Part shown: one piece after another, positions 1-6,077 of the stretch | Numbering within the stretch: position 1 is the stretch's first letter | Layout: every line of letters starts with the position of its first letter | From: Beijerinckiaceae bacterium | Lineage (GTDB): Bacteria; Pseudomonadota; Alphaproteobacteria; Rhizobiales; Beijerinckiaceae | NCBI GenBank assembly: GCA_947455285.1 | Contig: CANGOK010000025.1 | Coordinates: 1-19,350, forward strand | DNA length: 19,350 bases | Reading direction: 5' to 3' | Position numbers and translations under genes: made by a program | The notes under the pieces: model-generated | What the model was told of the DNA's origin: nothing | Database searches by the model: none | What the model saw: the letters and a program-made list of their open reading frames with translations, nothing else

Positions 1-60
1 ATCGATGGGGACGAATGTCTCCTTCGAGCGGGTCAGCGTGTTGTAAAGGCGTAAAGACAT
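1..60 (-). CDS. cysS: cysteinyl-tRNA synthetase, N-terminal 20 codons only (cut by window edge)
   Basis: The minus strand from 60 down to the window edge reads without a stop and begins MSLRLYNTLTRSKETFVPID. This matches the conserved start of bacterial cysteinyl-tRNA synthetase (pattern xLxLYNTLTRxKExFxP). CysRS charges tRNA-Cys with cysteine in the cytoplasm. The ATG at 60-58 is preceded by GGGGAAGAC, a plausible Shine-Dalgarno sequence, which supports this start. The HIGH motif and all later domains lie outside the window. The identification rests on a short but characteristic N-terminus. The 3' end of the EamA gene on the same strand lies 147 bp upstream. Confidence 0.8.
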   Translation of the reverse strand, partial: MSLRLYNTLTRSKETFVPID

Positions 61-86
61 GTCTTCCCCGAGCCTCGCTGGCTCGG
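61..86 (-). promoter_or_regulatory. cysS leader: ribosome-binding site next to a 7-bp hairpin
   Basis: CCGAGCC at 68-74 and GGCTCGG at 80-86 form a perfect 7-bp stem with a 5-nt loop. In the minus-strand transcript the end of the stem overlaps the G run of the ribosome-binding site (61-69) just before the cysS ATG. Partial masking of the ribosome-binding site is possible but is inference. No T-box-like element was recognised. Confidence 0.4.
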
Positions 87-207
87 TTGCTGCTTGCATG
101 GGGACAAGTCGGCGCCGGCCAGCGAGATCGCTAGCTGATAATGATGATCCGGCAAAGGCGGAACGGGCGCTTCATGGCCGGAACAATGAGGCAGGGGGAG
201 GCGCGCG

Positions 208-1098
208 TCAAGGGCGTGGGGCGCCGCCCACAACCCGAAACCGCCGGCTGAGCAGCACCAAGCCCAGCACCACGAGTGCGGTGAGCACCGTGAGGGCGTC
301 GATGCTTTCGCCGGCGAGCAGCGCGGCGAGGCCGATGGTCACGAAGGTCTGCAGGAACTGGATCTGCGCGACCCGCGCCGTTCCGCCCATGGCCAGAGCC
401 GCATTCCAGATGAAGAAGGCGAAATACTGGCTGACGACCGCTAGATAGAAAAAGGCGCTCCAGCCGCGCGGGCTGACATCAGCGAGATTGTCCGGCCAGA
501 GCCAGACCGCGGCGGGTATGCTCGCCACAAGGTTGATGACCAGCGCCCATGAAATCACCGTCCACCCCGGCATGACCCGGGCGAGTTCGGCTGAAGCCAC
601 ATAGCCGGTGGCGGCGCAGAAGACCGTGCCCAGCAGCCACAGATCGCCCACGCTGACGCCGCCGCCGCCTTGCCGCAGGGCGTAAGCGACGATGATCGCT
701 GCGCCCACCACGCTGCAGGCCCAAAAACCAAGACTCGGCCGCTCACCCGACCAAAGGGCGGCCGCAAGGGCGGTGCAGAGCGGCAAAAGACCTAGCACCA
801 CGCCCCCATGGGCCGAGGGAACCGTCAGGGAGCCCATGGCGCTGGTGAGCTGGAACCCGGTCCCGACCGTCACCGTCACATAGATGAGTTTCGGCAAATG
901 GCGCCGCTCGGGCAATTTAGCCCGACCCAGCAGCAGCACGAGCGCGGCGACAAGGCCGCCCAAAGCCGCGCGGATCGCGGTCATGGGCAAGGGATCGAAG
1001 TCCTGCACCGCCAGCCGGGTCATGGGCAGCGTCGCACCGAACAGGCACATGCCGCAAAAGCCAAGCAGAAGGCCGCGAGTTTCTCGGGAAATAGTCAT
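208..1098 (-). CDS. EamA/DMT-superfamily inner-membrane transporter
   Basis: The 296-residue protein has about ten hydrophobic segments arranged as two five-helix EamA repeats. Examples are LLLGFCGMCLFGATLPMTR at the N-terminus and VLTALVVLGLVLLSRRF at the C-terminus. The family (drug/metabolite transporters, RhaT/YdcZ-like) exports or imports small metabolites across the inner membrane; the substrate cannot be read from sequence. The start was set at the ATG at 1098, giving MTISRETRGLLLGF, because family members begin close to the first helix. An in-frame ATG at 1116 adds six residues and is equally possible; neither has a clear ribosome-binding site. The gene is divergent from the small secreted-protein gene at 1208 and lies upstream of cysS on the same strand. 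Confidence 0.88.
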   Translation of the reverse strand: MTISRETRGLLLGFCGMCLFGATLPMTRLAVQDFDPLPMTAIRAALGGLVAALVLLLGRAKLPERRHLPKLIYVTVTVGTGFQLTSAMGSLTVPSAHGGVVLGLLPLCTALAAALWSGERPSLGFWACSVVGAAIIVAYALRQGGGGVSVGDLWLLGTVFCAATGYVASAELARVMPGWTVISWALVINLVASIPAAVWLWPDNLADVSPRGWSAFFYLAVVSQYFAFFIWNAALAMGGTARVAQIQFLQTFVTIGLAALLAGESIDALTVLTALVVLGLVLLSRRFRVVGGAPRP

Positions 1099-1207
1099 CG
1101 AGAGCTGATTTTTCATAAGGTTGTTTGTGACAGCTAAGCCGGCATTAAACAAATGTTCACTACACAGGGGCACATTCGCGCTCGGTTTTCCCATATTCGA
1201 GCGCCTC

Positions 1208-1525
1208 ATGTCCGGTTCGTTCCTCCGCCCCGTCGCCGCCCTGCGCCTGACCGCCGCCTTTCTGGCGACGCTGGCTCTGAGCCCTGCGGATGCGCGCGAA
1301 AACGAAACCTTCGTCATCAGCGCCTCGGAAGGCTACGGCGTTTCTGAGTGTTTCACAAAGGGGGCCGCCTGCGGTCCTGTCATGGCCGACGCGTGGTGTC
1401 AGTCGCAGGGCCATGTCCGCGCCACTGCCTTTGGCCTCGCCTCGGACATCACCGCGACCGTCGAAGGCGCCGCCAAGACCGCCGCCCGCGAACCCGGCGC
1501 CACGCTGATCACCTGCGGCGATTAA
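1208..1525 (+). CDS. small secreted protein with four cysteines, function unknown
   Basis: The 105-residue product starts with a typical Sec signal peptide: MSGSFLRPVAALR, a hydrophobic stretch TAAFLATLALS, then probable cleavage after PADA near residue 29. The mature part of about 75 residues has four cysteines (in YGVSEC, GAAC, DAWC and LITC), which suggests two disulfides in the periplasm. A longer in-frame reading from 1121 exists, but the ATG at 1208 puts the signal peptide at the N-terminus and is preferred. The ribosome-binding site is weak. I do not recognise a named family; short cysteine-containing secreted proteins of this kind are common hypothetical proteins in Hyphomicrobiales. 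Confidence 0.72.
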   Translation: MSGSFLRPVAALRLTAAFLATLALSPADARENETFVISASEGYGVSECFTKGAACGPVMADAWCQSQGHVRATAFGLASDITATVEGAAKTAAREPGATLITCGD

Positions 1526-1559
1526 GCCCAGAGTTTCCCCAGAACAGCCAAGCCCGCCG

Positions 1560-1639
1560 ATCTCGCCTCATTGCCGTCACGAAGCGGAGCGAGATAAAAG
1601 AGGTCTTGATTCTTCGCCCCGCCTGCATGGATCGCAGGC
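1560..1639 (+). other. two inverted repeats in the gap before the DUF2865 gene
   Basis: ATCTCGC (1560-1566) pairs with GCGAGAT (1589-1595), and the pair is followed by AAAAG. GCCTGC (1621-1626) pairs with GCAGGC (1634-1639). The first could help end transcription of the secreted-protein gene, but there is no U tract on the plus strand. No role is established. Confidence 0.3.
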
Positions 1640-1669
1640 GCGACGGCGCGGCATGACCTAGAGGATTTT

Positions 1670-2827
1670 ATGGCCGTTTCTTTCAAAGCCGGGATCGCGA
1701 GGCAGGGACTTCGCCTGACTGCGGCGGGCCTCGCCTTGATCGCAGGCCTGTCCGGCGCCCTTGCGCAAGGGCTCGAATGTTCTCGCCTGCAGGCGCAGAT
1801 CGCCAGCATGGGTCCCGGCGACGCCAGTGCAGCCGCAGGTTTCGCCGACGCCGCCCGCCGACAGCAATATGAATTGGAGCGCACCGAGAATTACGCGCAG
1901 TCCATCGGTTGCAACGCCCGGCAGTTCCTCTTTTTTGGCAGCGCCCCACCTGCCCAGTGCGGCGACCTGAAGGCTCAGGTGCAGCGCATGCACGAAAATC
2001 TCGCCGCCATGCAGGCGCAGGAACGCCGCGCCTCCGATGGCGGCAGGGCTGAACTCGTCGCCCGTTTCAACGCCACGTGCCGCAGCGAACAGACAGCGCC
2101 CGCGCGCAGCAATCTCGTCGATCGGCTCTTCGGCGCCGGGCAGACAGCCGCTCCGCCTCAGGAAGTCGTCATCGACCCGCTGGACCCGGCCGCCAGCGAC
2201 GATCCGGCTAAGGGCGGATCGAAACTCGTTTGCGTGCGCACCTGCGACGGAGGCTTCTTCCCGCTGGCGGCTTCGGCTCGTCGCGGAGGGTCGGAGGGCA
2301 TGGCCGAGATGTGCCAGGCGCTTTGCCCTAATGTGGAGACGAAGCCCTATAGCTACTATTCATCCGGCGACATCGATCAGGCCGTGGCGCTCGACGGCGC
2401 CCCTTATAAGTCGCTTCCCAATGCGCTGAAATTCCGCACGAAATTCGACCCTACCTGTACCTGCAAGCCGGCTGGCAAGAATTGGGCGCAGGCTTTGGCC
2501 GATGCTGAAGCGCTGCTGGGCCGCTCGCGCTCTGACATTGTGGTGACGCCAGAAAAGGCCGAAGAGCTGTCGCGCGCCTCGGTCTCCAAGCCGCCGCCGG
2601 CGAAGACGCCCCCGGGCAAGGCGCCTGCAAAGCCAGAAGTCGACCCAACCCTCGCGATCGAGGCCGCCGCCAACGCGAAGTCGCTGACCGCAGGCAATGA
2701 CTCAGCCGGGATCGCCGCCAGCACAAGCGGCGCGGCCAAGACCTATGGCTTGAAGGATGGCGAGACCCGCGAACAGGGCACCGCAACCGGCGCCCGCAAG
2801 ATCAGGGTAGTCGGGCCAACGCTTTAA
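1670..2827 (+). CDS. DUF2865 domain-containing exported protein
   Basis: The 385-residue protein begins with a signal peptide (hydrophobic LTAAGLALIAGLSGALAQ, probable cleavage near residue 33). An N-terminal helical part rich in Gln, Arg and Glu with spaced cysteines follows. The C-terminal half carries the hallmarks of DUF2865: VCVRTCDGGFFPL, then MCQALCP, then DIDQAVALDGAPYKSLPNA, then DPTCTCKPAGKNWAQALA. The conserved cysteines suggest a disulfide-bonded periplasmic domain. The last 120 residues are a Pro/Ala/Lys-rich tail. Function is unknown; the family is found mainly in Hyphomicrobiales. GAGGA at 1661-1665 is a suitable ribosome-binding site for the ATG at 1670. The 3' end overlaps the convergent gltX by 26 bp. 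Confidence 0.88.
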   Translation: MAVSFKAGIARQGLRLTAAGLALIAGLSGALAQGLECSRLQAQIASMGPGDASAAAGFADAARRQQYELERTENYAQSIGCNARQFLFFGSAPPAQCGDLKAQVQRMHENLAAMQAQERRASDGGRAELVARFNATCRSEQTAPARSNLVDRLFGAGQTAAPPQEVVIDPLDPAASDDPAKGGSKLVCVRTCDGGFFPLAASARRGGSEGMAEMCQALCPNVETKPYSYYSSGDIDQAVALDGAPYKSLPNALKFRTKFDPTCTCKPAGKNWAQALADAEALLGRSRSDIVVTPEKAEELSRASVSKPPPAKTPPGKAPAKPEVDPTLAIEAAANAKSLTAGNDSAGIAASTSGAAKTYGLKDGETREQGTATGARKIRVVGPTL

Positions 2828-4142
2828 CCCGGCCGATCAAGGGCAACAGCGCCGCCAGCTCCGGCCCCTGATCGCGCCCTGTGAGTGCGAGACGCAGGGG
2901 ATGGAACAGGGCCTTGCCCTTCTTGCCGGTCTTCTCCTTTAGCGCGCCGGTCCACTGGCTCCAGGTCTTTTCATCCCAAGGCTCGGCGGGGAGCAAGGCG
3001 CGGGCCTCGGCGAGATAGGCGGCGTCCTCGATCACGGGGTCCACATCGCCCTCGATGACACGCCACCAGACGGCGACATCCATGAAAGTCGAGAGATTGC
3101 CGCGCACCGCCAGCCAGAACGGCTCGGCGCGATGGCCAACGATGTCATGAGCCGCCAGCCGCTCGCGCACCGCCTCGAATTCAAGCCCGTGCAAGGTACG
3201 AGCGGAAAGCGCATCAAGCTCGGCGGGGTCGAACTTGGCCGCGCCGCGCGAGGTATGGGTGATGTCGAACCGCGTCTGCAATTCGTCGAGTGAACGCACC
3301 GAGGCGACCGCATCGGAAGAACCCGTCAGCACCGCGAGGGCGGCGACCGCAAGGGATTCAATTCCTGCCTCGCGCAGACCCGCGATGGACAGGGCGCCGC
3401 TGCGCTTTGACAGGCCCTCGCCCGAGGACGAGGTCAGCAGATTGTGATGGGCGAAACTGGGGGCATGAGCAGGGTCGCCGAGGATTTCGAAGAGCTGCAG
3501 CTGCACCGCCGTGTTCGTGACGTGGTCCTCGCCACGGATCACATGGGTGACGCCAAGATCGATGTCGTCCACAACGGAGGGCAGCGTATAGAGCCAGCTT
3601 CCGTCCTCGCGCATGAGCACGGGATCGGAAAGCGAGGCGCAGTCGATATGGCTGTCGCCGCGCACGAGGTCTGACCAGACCACCGTGCGCGCCTCAAGCT
3701 TGAATCGCCAGTGCGGCTTGCGGCCCTGCGCGATCAGCGCCTCGCGATCAGCGTCGGTAAGAGCCAAAGCGGCGCGGTCATAAACAGGCGGCAAGCCGCG
3801 TCCGATCTGGCGCTTGCGGCGCCGGTCGAGTTCGTCGGGTGTTTCGAAACAGGGGTAAAGACGGCCCATCTCCTTCAACCGCTCGGCGGCGGCGGCGTAG
3901 AGGGCGAAACGCTCGGACTGGCGCACGACGAGATCGGGAACCGCGCCAAGCCACGCAAGATCAACCTCGATGGCGTCGGCATATTCGGCCTTCGAGCGCT
4001 CGAGGTCCGTATCGTCGAAGCGCAGCACGAAACGTCCGTTGTAGCGGCGCGCGAAGAGATAATTGAACAAGGCGGTGCGCGCATTGCCAAGATGAATGCG
4101 GCCAGTGGGCGACGGCGCGAAACGGACGACAGGGGTGCGCAT
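2802..4142 (-). CDS. gltX: glutamyl-tRNA synthetase (second-type GluRS)
   Basis: The 446-residue class I aminoacyl-tRNA synthetase joins glutamate to tRNA-Glu, or to tRNA-Gln for later amidation by GatCAB. The start RFAPSPTGRIHLGNARTAL contains the HIGH-type signature (HLGN, residues 17-20). The KMSKS-type loop is GLSKRSG (LSKR at 244-247). RFDDTDLERS and YTLPSVVDDIDLGVTHVIRG are also typical. The ATG at 4142 puts the first signature close to the N-terminus as in the family; an open reading extension to 4250 lacks similarity. Many alphaproteobacteria carry two GluRS genes. The short length and LSKR loop suggest the second paralogue, and which tRNA it prefers cannot be told from sequence. The leader contains repeated inverted elements (separate entry). 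Confidence 0.95.
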   Translation of the reverse strand: MRTPVVRFAPSPTGRIHLGNARTALFNYLFARRYNGRFVLRFDDTDLERSKAEYADAIEVDLAWLGAVPDLVVRQSERFALYAAAAERLKEMGRLYPCFETPDELDRRRKRQIGRGLPPVYDRAALALTDADREALIAQGRKPHWRFKLEARTVVWSDLVRGDSHIDCASLSDPVLMREDGSWLYTLPSVVDDIDLGVTHVIRGEDHVTNTAVQLQLFEILGDPAHAPSFAHHNLLTSSSGEGLSKRSGALSIAGLREAGIESLAVAALAVLTGSSDAVASVRSLDELQTRFDITHTSRGAAKFDPAELDALSARTLHGLEFEAVRERLAAHDIVGHRAEPFWLAVRGNLSTFMDVAVWWRVIEGDVDPVIEDAAYLAEARALLPAEPWDEKTWSQWTGALKEKTGKKGKALFHPLRLALTGRDQGPELAALLPLIGRVKALARLP

Positions 4143-4177
4143 TGCGAAACCTTGAGCTGAAGGCGTTTTCAAGCGAA

Positions 4178-4283
4178 GTGGGCGCCGCCTCGCGTGAAAA
4201 GCGAAATCGATTCCTCGCCGCGCTGATGTGGGCGCCCCTTTCTGACCCAAGCGGGGTCAAATGTTAAGGGGAGAGGCGCCCAC
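4178..4283 (-). promoter_or_regulatory. gltX upstream region with competing GTGGGCGCC stems
   Basis: GTGGGCGCC occurs at 4178-4186 and 4228-4236, and its exact reverse complement GGCGCCCAC at 4275-4283. The 4228 and 4275 copies form a 9-bp outer stem continued by CCTT/AAGG. They enclose a perfect hairpin TGACCC-AAGCG-GGGTCA (4243-4259). The 4178 copy can replace the 4228 copy as partner. The element lies 36-141 nt upstream of the gltX start and downstream of the MFS stop. A leader switch, a cruciform operator or a terminator remnant are all possible; no U tract follows on either strand. Confidence 0.45.
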
Positions 4284-4321
4284 CATGCCGGATCAACCGA
4301 ACGACCGGGGGAAAGGTTCGC

Positions 4322-5692
4322 CTATTCTGCGCCCACGGCCGCCGGAACAGCGCTCACCTGCTCCTTCGGCTCCCGATAATGCAGATACATGGTGAGAATG
4401 GCGAGGCCGCCGATGATCATGGGAATGGCGTAGACGTCGAACACGTCTTCCACCGGCCATTGCCGATCAAACAGGAAGCCCGCCAGCACCGGCCCTATCA
4501 TCGCGCCAAAGCGCCCTATGCCAAAGGCCCAGCCAAGGCCGGTAGACCGCAGCGCCGTTGGATAGAAGAACACCATCAGCGCATTTATGCATTTCTGGAT
4601 GCCGCTGGTGCTGCCCATGGCCACGAAAGCCATGGACGTCGCGATGATCGCGGCGGAATGGGCGCTGATCCCTGTGAAGAACAGGAAGGCGCCGCCGATC
4701 ATGAACAGCACCACGATGACACGGTATGGGCCAAACCGATCCATCAACGGTCCCAGAATCAGCGCCGCCAGAATGCCTCCGCTTGAGGCCCAGGTCGCCG
4801 CCACCGTCGCATCGGCAGGGGAATAGCCGACCATGCGGAAGATGGAGGGCAGCCATTGCAGGACGAAGAAAATCACCATCAAATTCATGAACAGGGCGAG
4901 CCAGAGCATGAGCGTGCCTAGCGTGCGGCCGTTCTGGAACAATTGCGCCACGGCGAGCGATGTTTCGCGCGTATCGGTGACTGTGAAGACGGTCTGTTCG
5001 GTGATGGGGGCGGCAGGCGCGATGCGGCGCACCAGCCTTGCGATCACATCCTGCGGCGCGCCTTTCGAGACGAGATATTCGGGCGATTCAGGCAGGGTGA
5101 AATAAAGAAAGGCGGCTATGACGAGCGGGATCACGCCGCCAATGATCATATGCACACGCCAGCCGTACTGCTCGATGATCGCGCCCGCCAACAGGCCAGC
5201 CGCCATTGTGCCGAAAGAATAGCCGCAATAGATGAGCGCGATGCAGGTGGAGCGGCGACGCTTGGGGCTGAACTCCCCCGTCAGCGCCACGCCGCTGGGA
5301 ATGACGCCCGCAAGGCCGATGCCCGCGAGCACCCGCAGCGCGATCATCATGGTGGGCTCGGTGACAAGGCAGGCCGCCATGGTGGCGAGGCCGAACAGCA
5401 CCATATTGATGAGCACGAGCGGCCTGTGGCCATAGCGGATCGACAGGGGCGCCACGAAGGCGAAGCCGATCAGGAGGCCCCAGATCATCGAGGAGAAGAT
5501 CGTGCCGAGCATTGTGCGGGAGATGTTCCACTCCTGCAGGATCTTCGGGCCGATGTAGCTGACAAGCTGAACGTCGAGCCCATCAATGAAGAGGATGAGC
5601 CCACCAAGGAAGACCGCCCATATCTGATACCGCGACATGGGTTGGGATTCGATCTGATCCTGAACGTTGAGCGTGTCCGTTGTAGCGGTCAT
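4322..5692 (-). CDS. MFS transporter, aromatic acid:H+ symporter (AAHS) type
   Basis: The 456-residue protein has twelve predicted membrane helices. The first helix carries FIDGLDVQLVSY, the acidic DGxD pattern typical of the AAHS family (PcaK, BenK, MhpT). The loop between helices 2 and 3 has a degenerate MFS signature (SIRYGHRPLVL), and GEFSPKRRR follows helix 4. Members import benzoate-like or hydroxylated aromatic acids with protons. The exact substrate is not readable, and no aromatic degradation operon is adjacent, although an extradiol dioxygenase lies 2.2 kb away. The ATG at 5692 is preceded on the minus strand by a run of eight G (5697-5704) acting as the ribosome-binding site, a homopolymer that could change length by slippage. 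Confidence 0.88.
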   Translation of the reverse strand: MTATTDTLNVQDQIESQPMSRYQIWAVFLGGLILFIDGLDVQLVSYIGPKILQEWNISRTMLGTIFSSMIWGLLIGFAFVAPLSIRYGHRPLVLINMVLFGLATMAACLVTEPTMMIALRVLAGIGLAGVIPSGVALTGEFSPKRRRSTCIALIYCGYSFGTMAAGLLAGAIIEQYGWRVHMIIGGVIPLVIAAFLYFTLPESPEYLVSKGAPQDVIARLVRRIAPAAPITEQTVFTVTDTRETSLAVAQLFQNGRTLGTLMLWLALFMNLMVIFFVLQWLPSIFRMVGYSPADATVAATWASSGGILAALILGPLMDRFGPYRVIVVLFMIGGAFLFFTGISAHSAAIIATSMAFVAMGSTSGIQKCINALMVFFYPTALRSTGLGWAFGIGRFGAMIGPVLAGFLFDRQWPVEDVFDVYAIPMIIGGLAILTMYLHYREPKEQVSAVPAAVGAE

Positions 5693-5783
5693 CTGTCCCC
5701 CCCCTGCCGTTGGCGCGGCTTATCGATCGCGGCCCCTTTTCGGGATCTCGCTTTCATTGTTGGGCGAATTGAAGAACGGCTGG

Positions 5784-5813
5784 GGGCGCCTGTCAACCGC
5801 CGCAGAGGCGCCC
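5784..5813 (-). promoter_or_regulatory. 8-bp inverted repeat upstream of the MFS gene
   Basis: GGGCGCCT (5784-5791) and AGGCGCCC (5806-5813) are perfect inverted repeats separated by 14 nt, lying 92-121 nt upstream of the MFS start. They could be an operator or a leader hairpin. The cores are GC-rich, so chance is not excluded. Confidence 0.3.
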
Positions 5814-5908
5814 TGCCCGCATAATGACCAGCCAAGCCGTCAATTCAGGCGGTCGGCCATCTTTGCGAAACGACGAATCACGTTACACTTCTCCTGTCGT
5901 TAACAACC

Positions 5909-5922
5909 GAAAGGAGGTGATC
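5909..5922 (+). promoter_or_regulatory. extended Shine-Dalgarno sequence, 14 nt complementary to the 16S rRNA tail
   Basis: GAAAGGAGGTGATC is the exact reverse complement of the conserved 16S 3' tail GATCACCTCCTTTC. The GGAGG core (5913-5917) is 7 nt from the GTG codon at 5925, ideal spacing. No other gene in the window has more than about 5-6 such pairs. A possible promoter further up (TTGCGA at 5863-5868, TACACT at 5884-5889, 15-bp spacer) is weak. Confidence 0.75.
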
Positions 5923-5924
5923 TC

Positions 5925-6002
5925 GTGTCTCATTGTCCTACGCCGCAGTCGTCGGTAACTGGGATCCGGATTCCTGCTTGCGTGGAGTCCCGCCCCGCGT
6001 GA
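5925..6002 (+). CDS. 25-codon small ORF behind the extended SD
   Basis: GTG at 5925 opens a frame of 25 codons ending in TGA at 6000-6002. The peptide starts VSHCPTPQSSV and ends IPACVESRPA; it has two cysteines, no membrane segment and is rich in Pro and Ser. The near-maximal ribosome-binding site at ideal spacing is the main evidence for translation. A strong terminator 42 nt after the stop makes a separate transcript of roughly 150-200 nt. I do not recognise the peptide. It could be a small protein, a leader peptide whose downstream gene is lost, or a transcript whose SD-like sequence itself has a role. It lies in the gap between the divergently oriented starts and ends of the MFS and nadE genes, on the opposite strand to both. 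Confidence 0.55.
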   Translation: MSHCPTPQSSVTGIRIPACVESRPA

Positions 6003-6043
6003 GCGGCGCCTCGTGGTCCCATCGGACTGCGGTCATGACAATG

Positions 6044-6077
6044 GAAAGGCCGTCCTCGCGGGCGGCCTTTCTCTTTT
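6044..6077 (+). terminator. strong intrinsic terminator of the small-ORF unit
   Basis: GAAAGGCCGTCC (6044-6055) pairs with GGGCGGCCTTTC (6060-6071). This is a 12-bp stem with one G-U pair and a 4-nt TCGC loop, followed by TCTTTTATT. The T-rich side is on the plus strand only, so it ends the small-ORF transcript and not nadE. It ends right at the nadE stop codon (6076-6078). Confidence 0.85.

Noticed and set aside
4943..5824. 293-codon plus-strand frame opposite the MFS gene
   Set aside because: Charged low-complexity translation typical of an antisense frame opposite a membrane protein.
5905..5925. Remnant of a 16S rRNA 3' end on the minus strand
   Set aside because: Only the 14 anti-SD bases match; the flanking 16S sequence (GGTGCGGCTG before the tail) is absent, and spacing to a start codon on the plus strand fits an SD.
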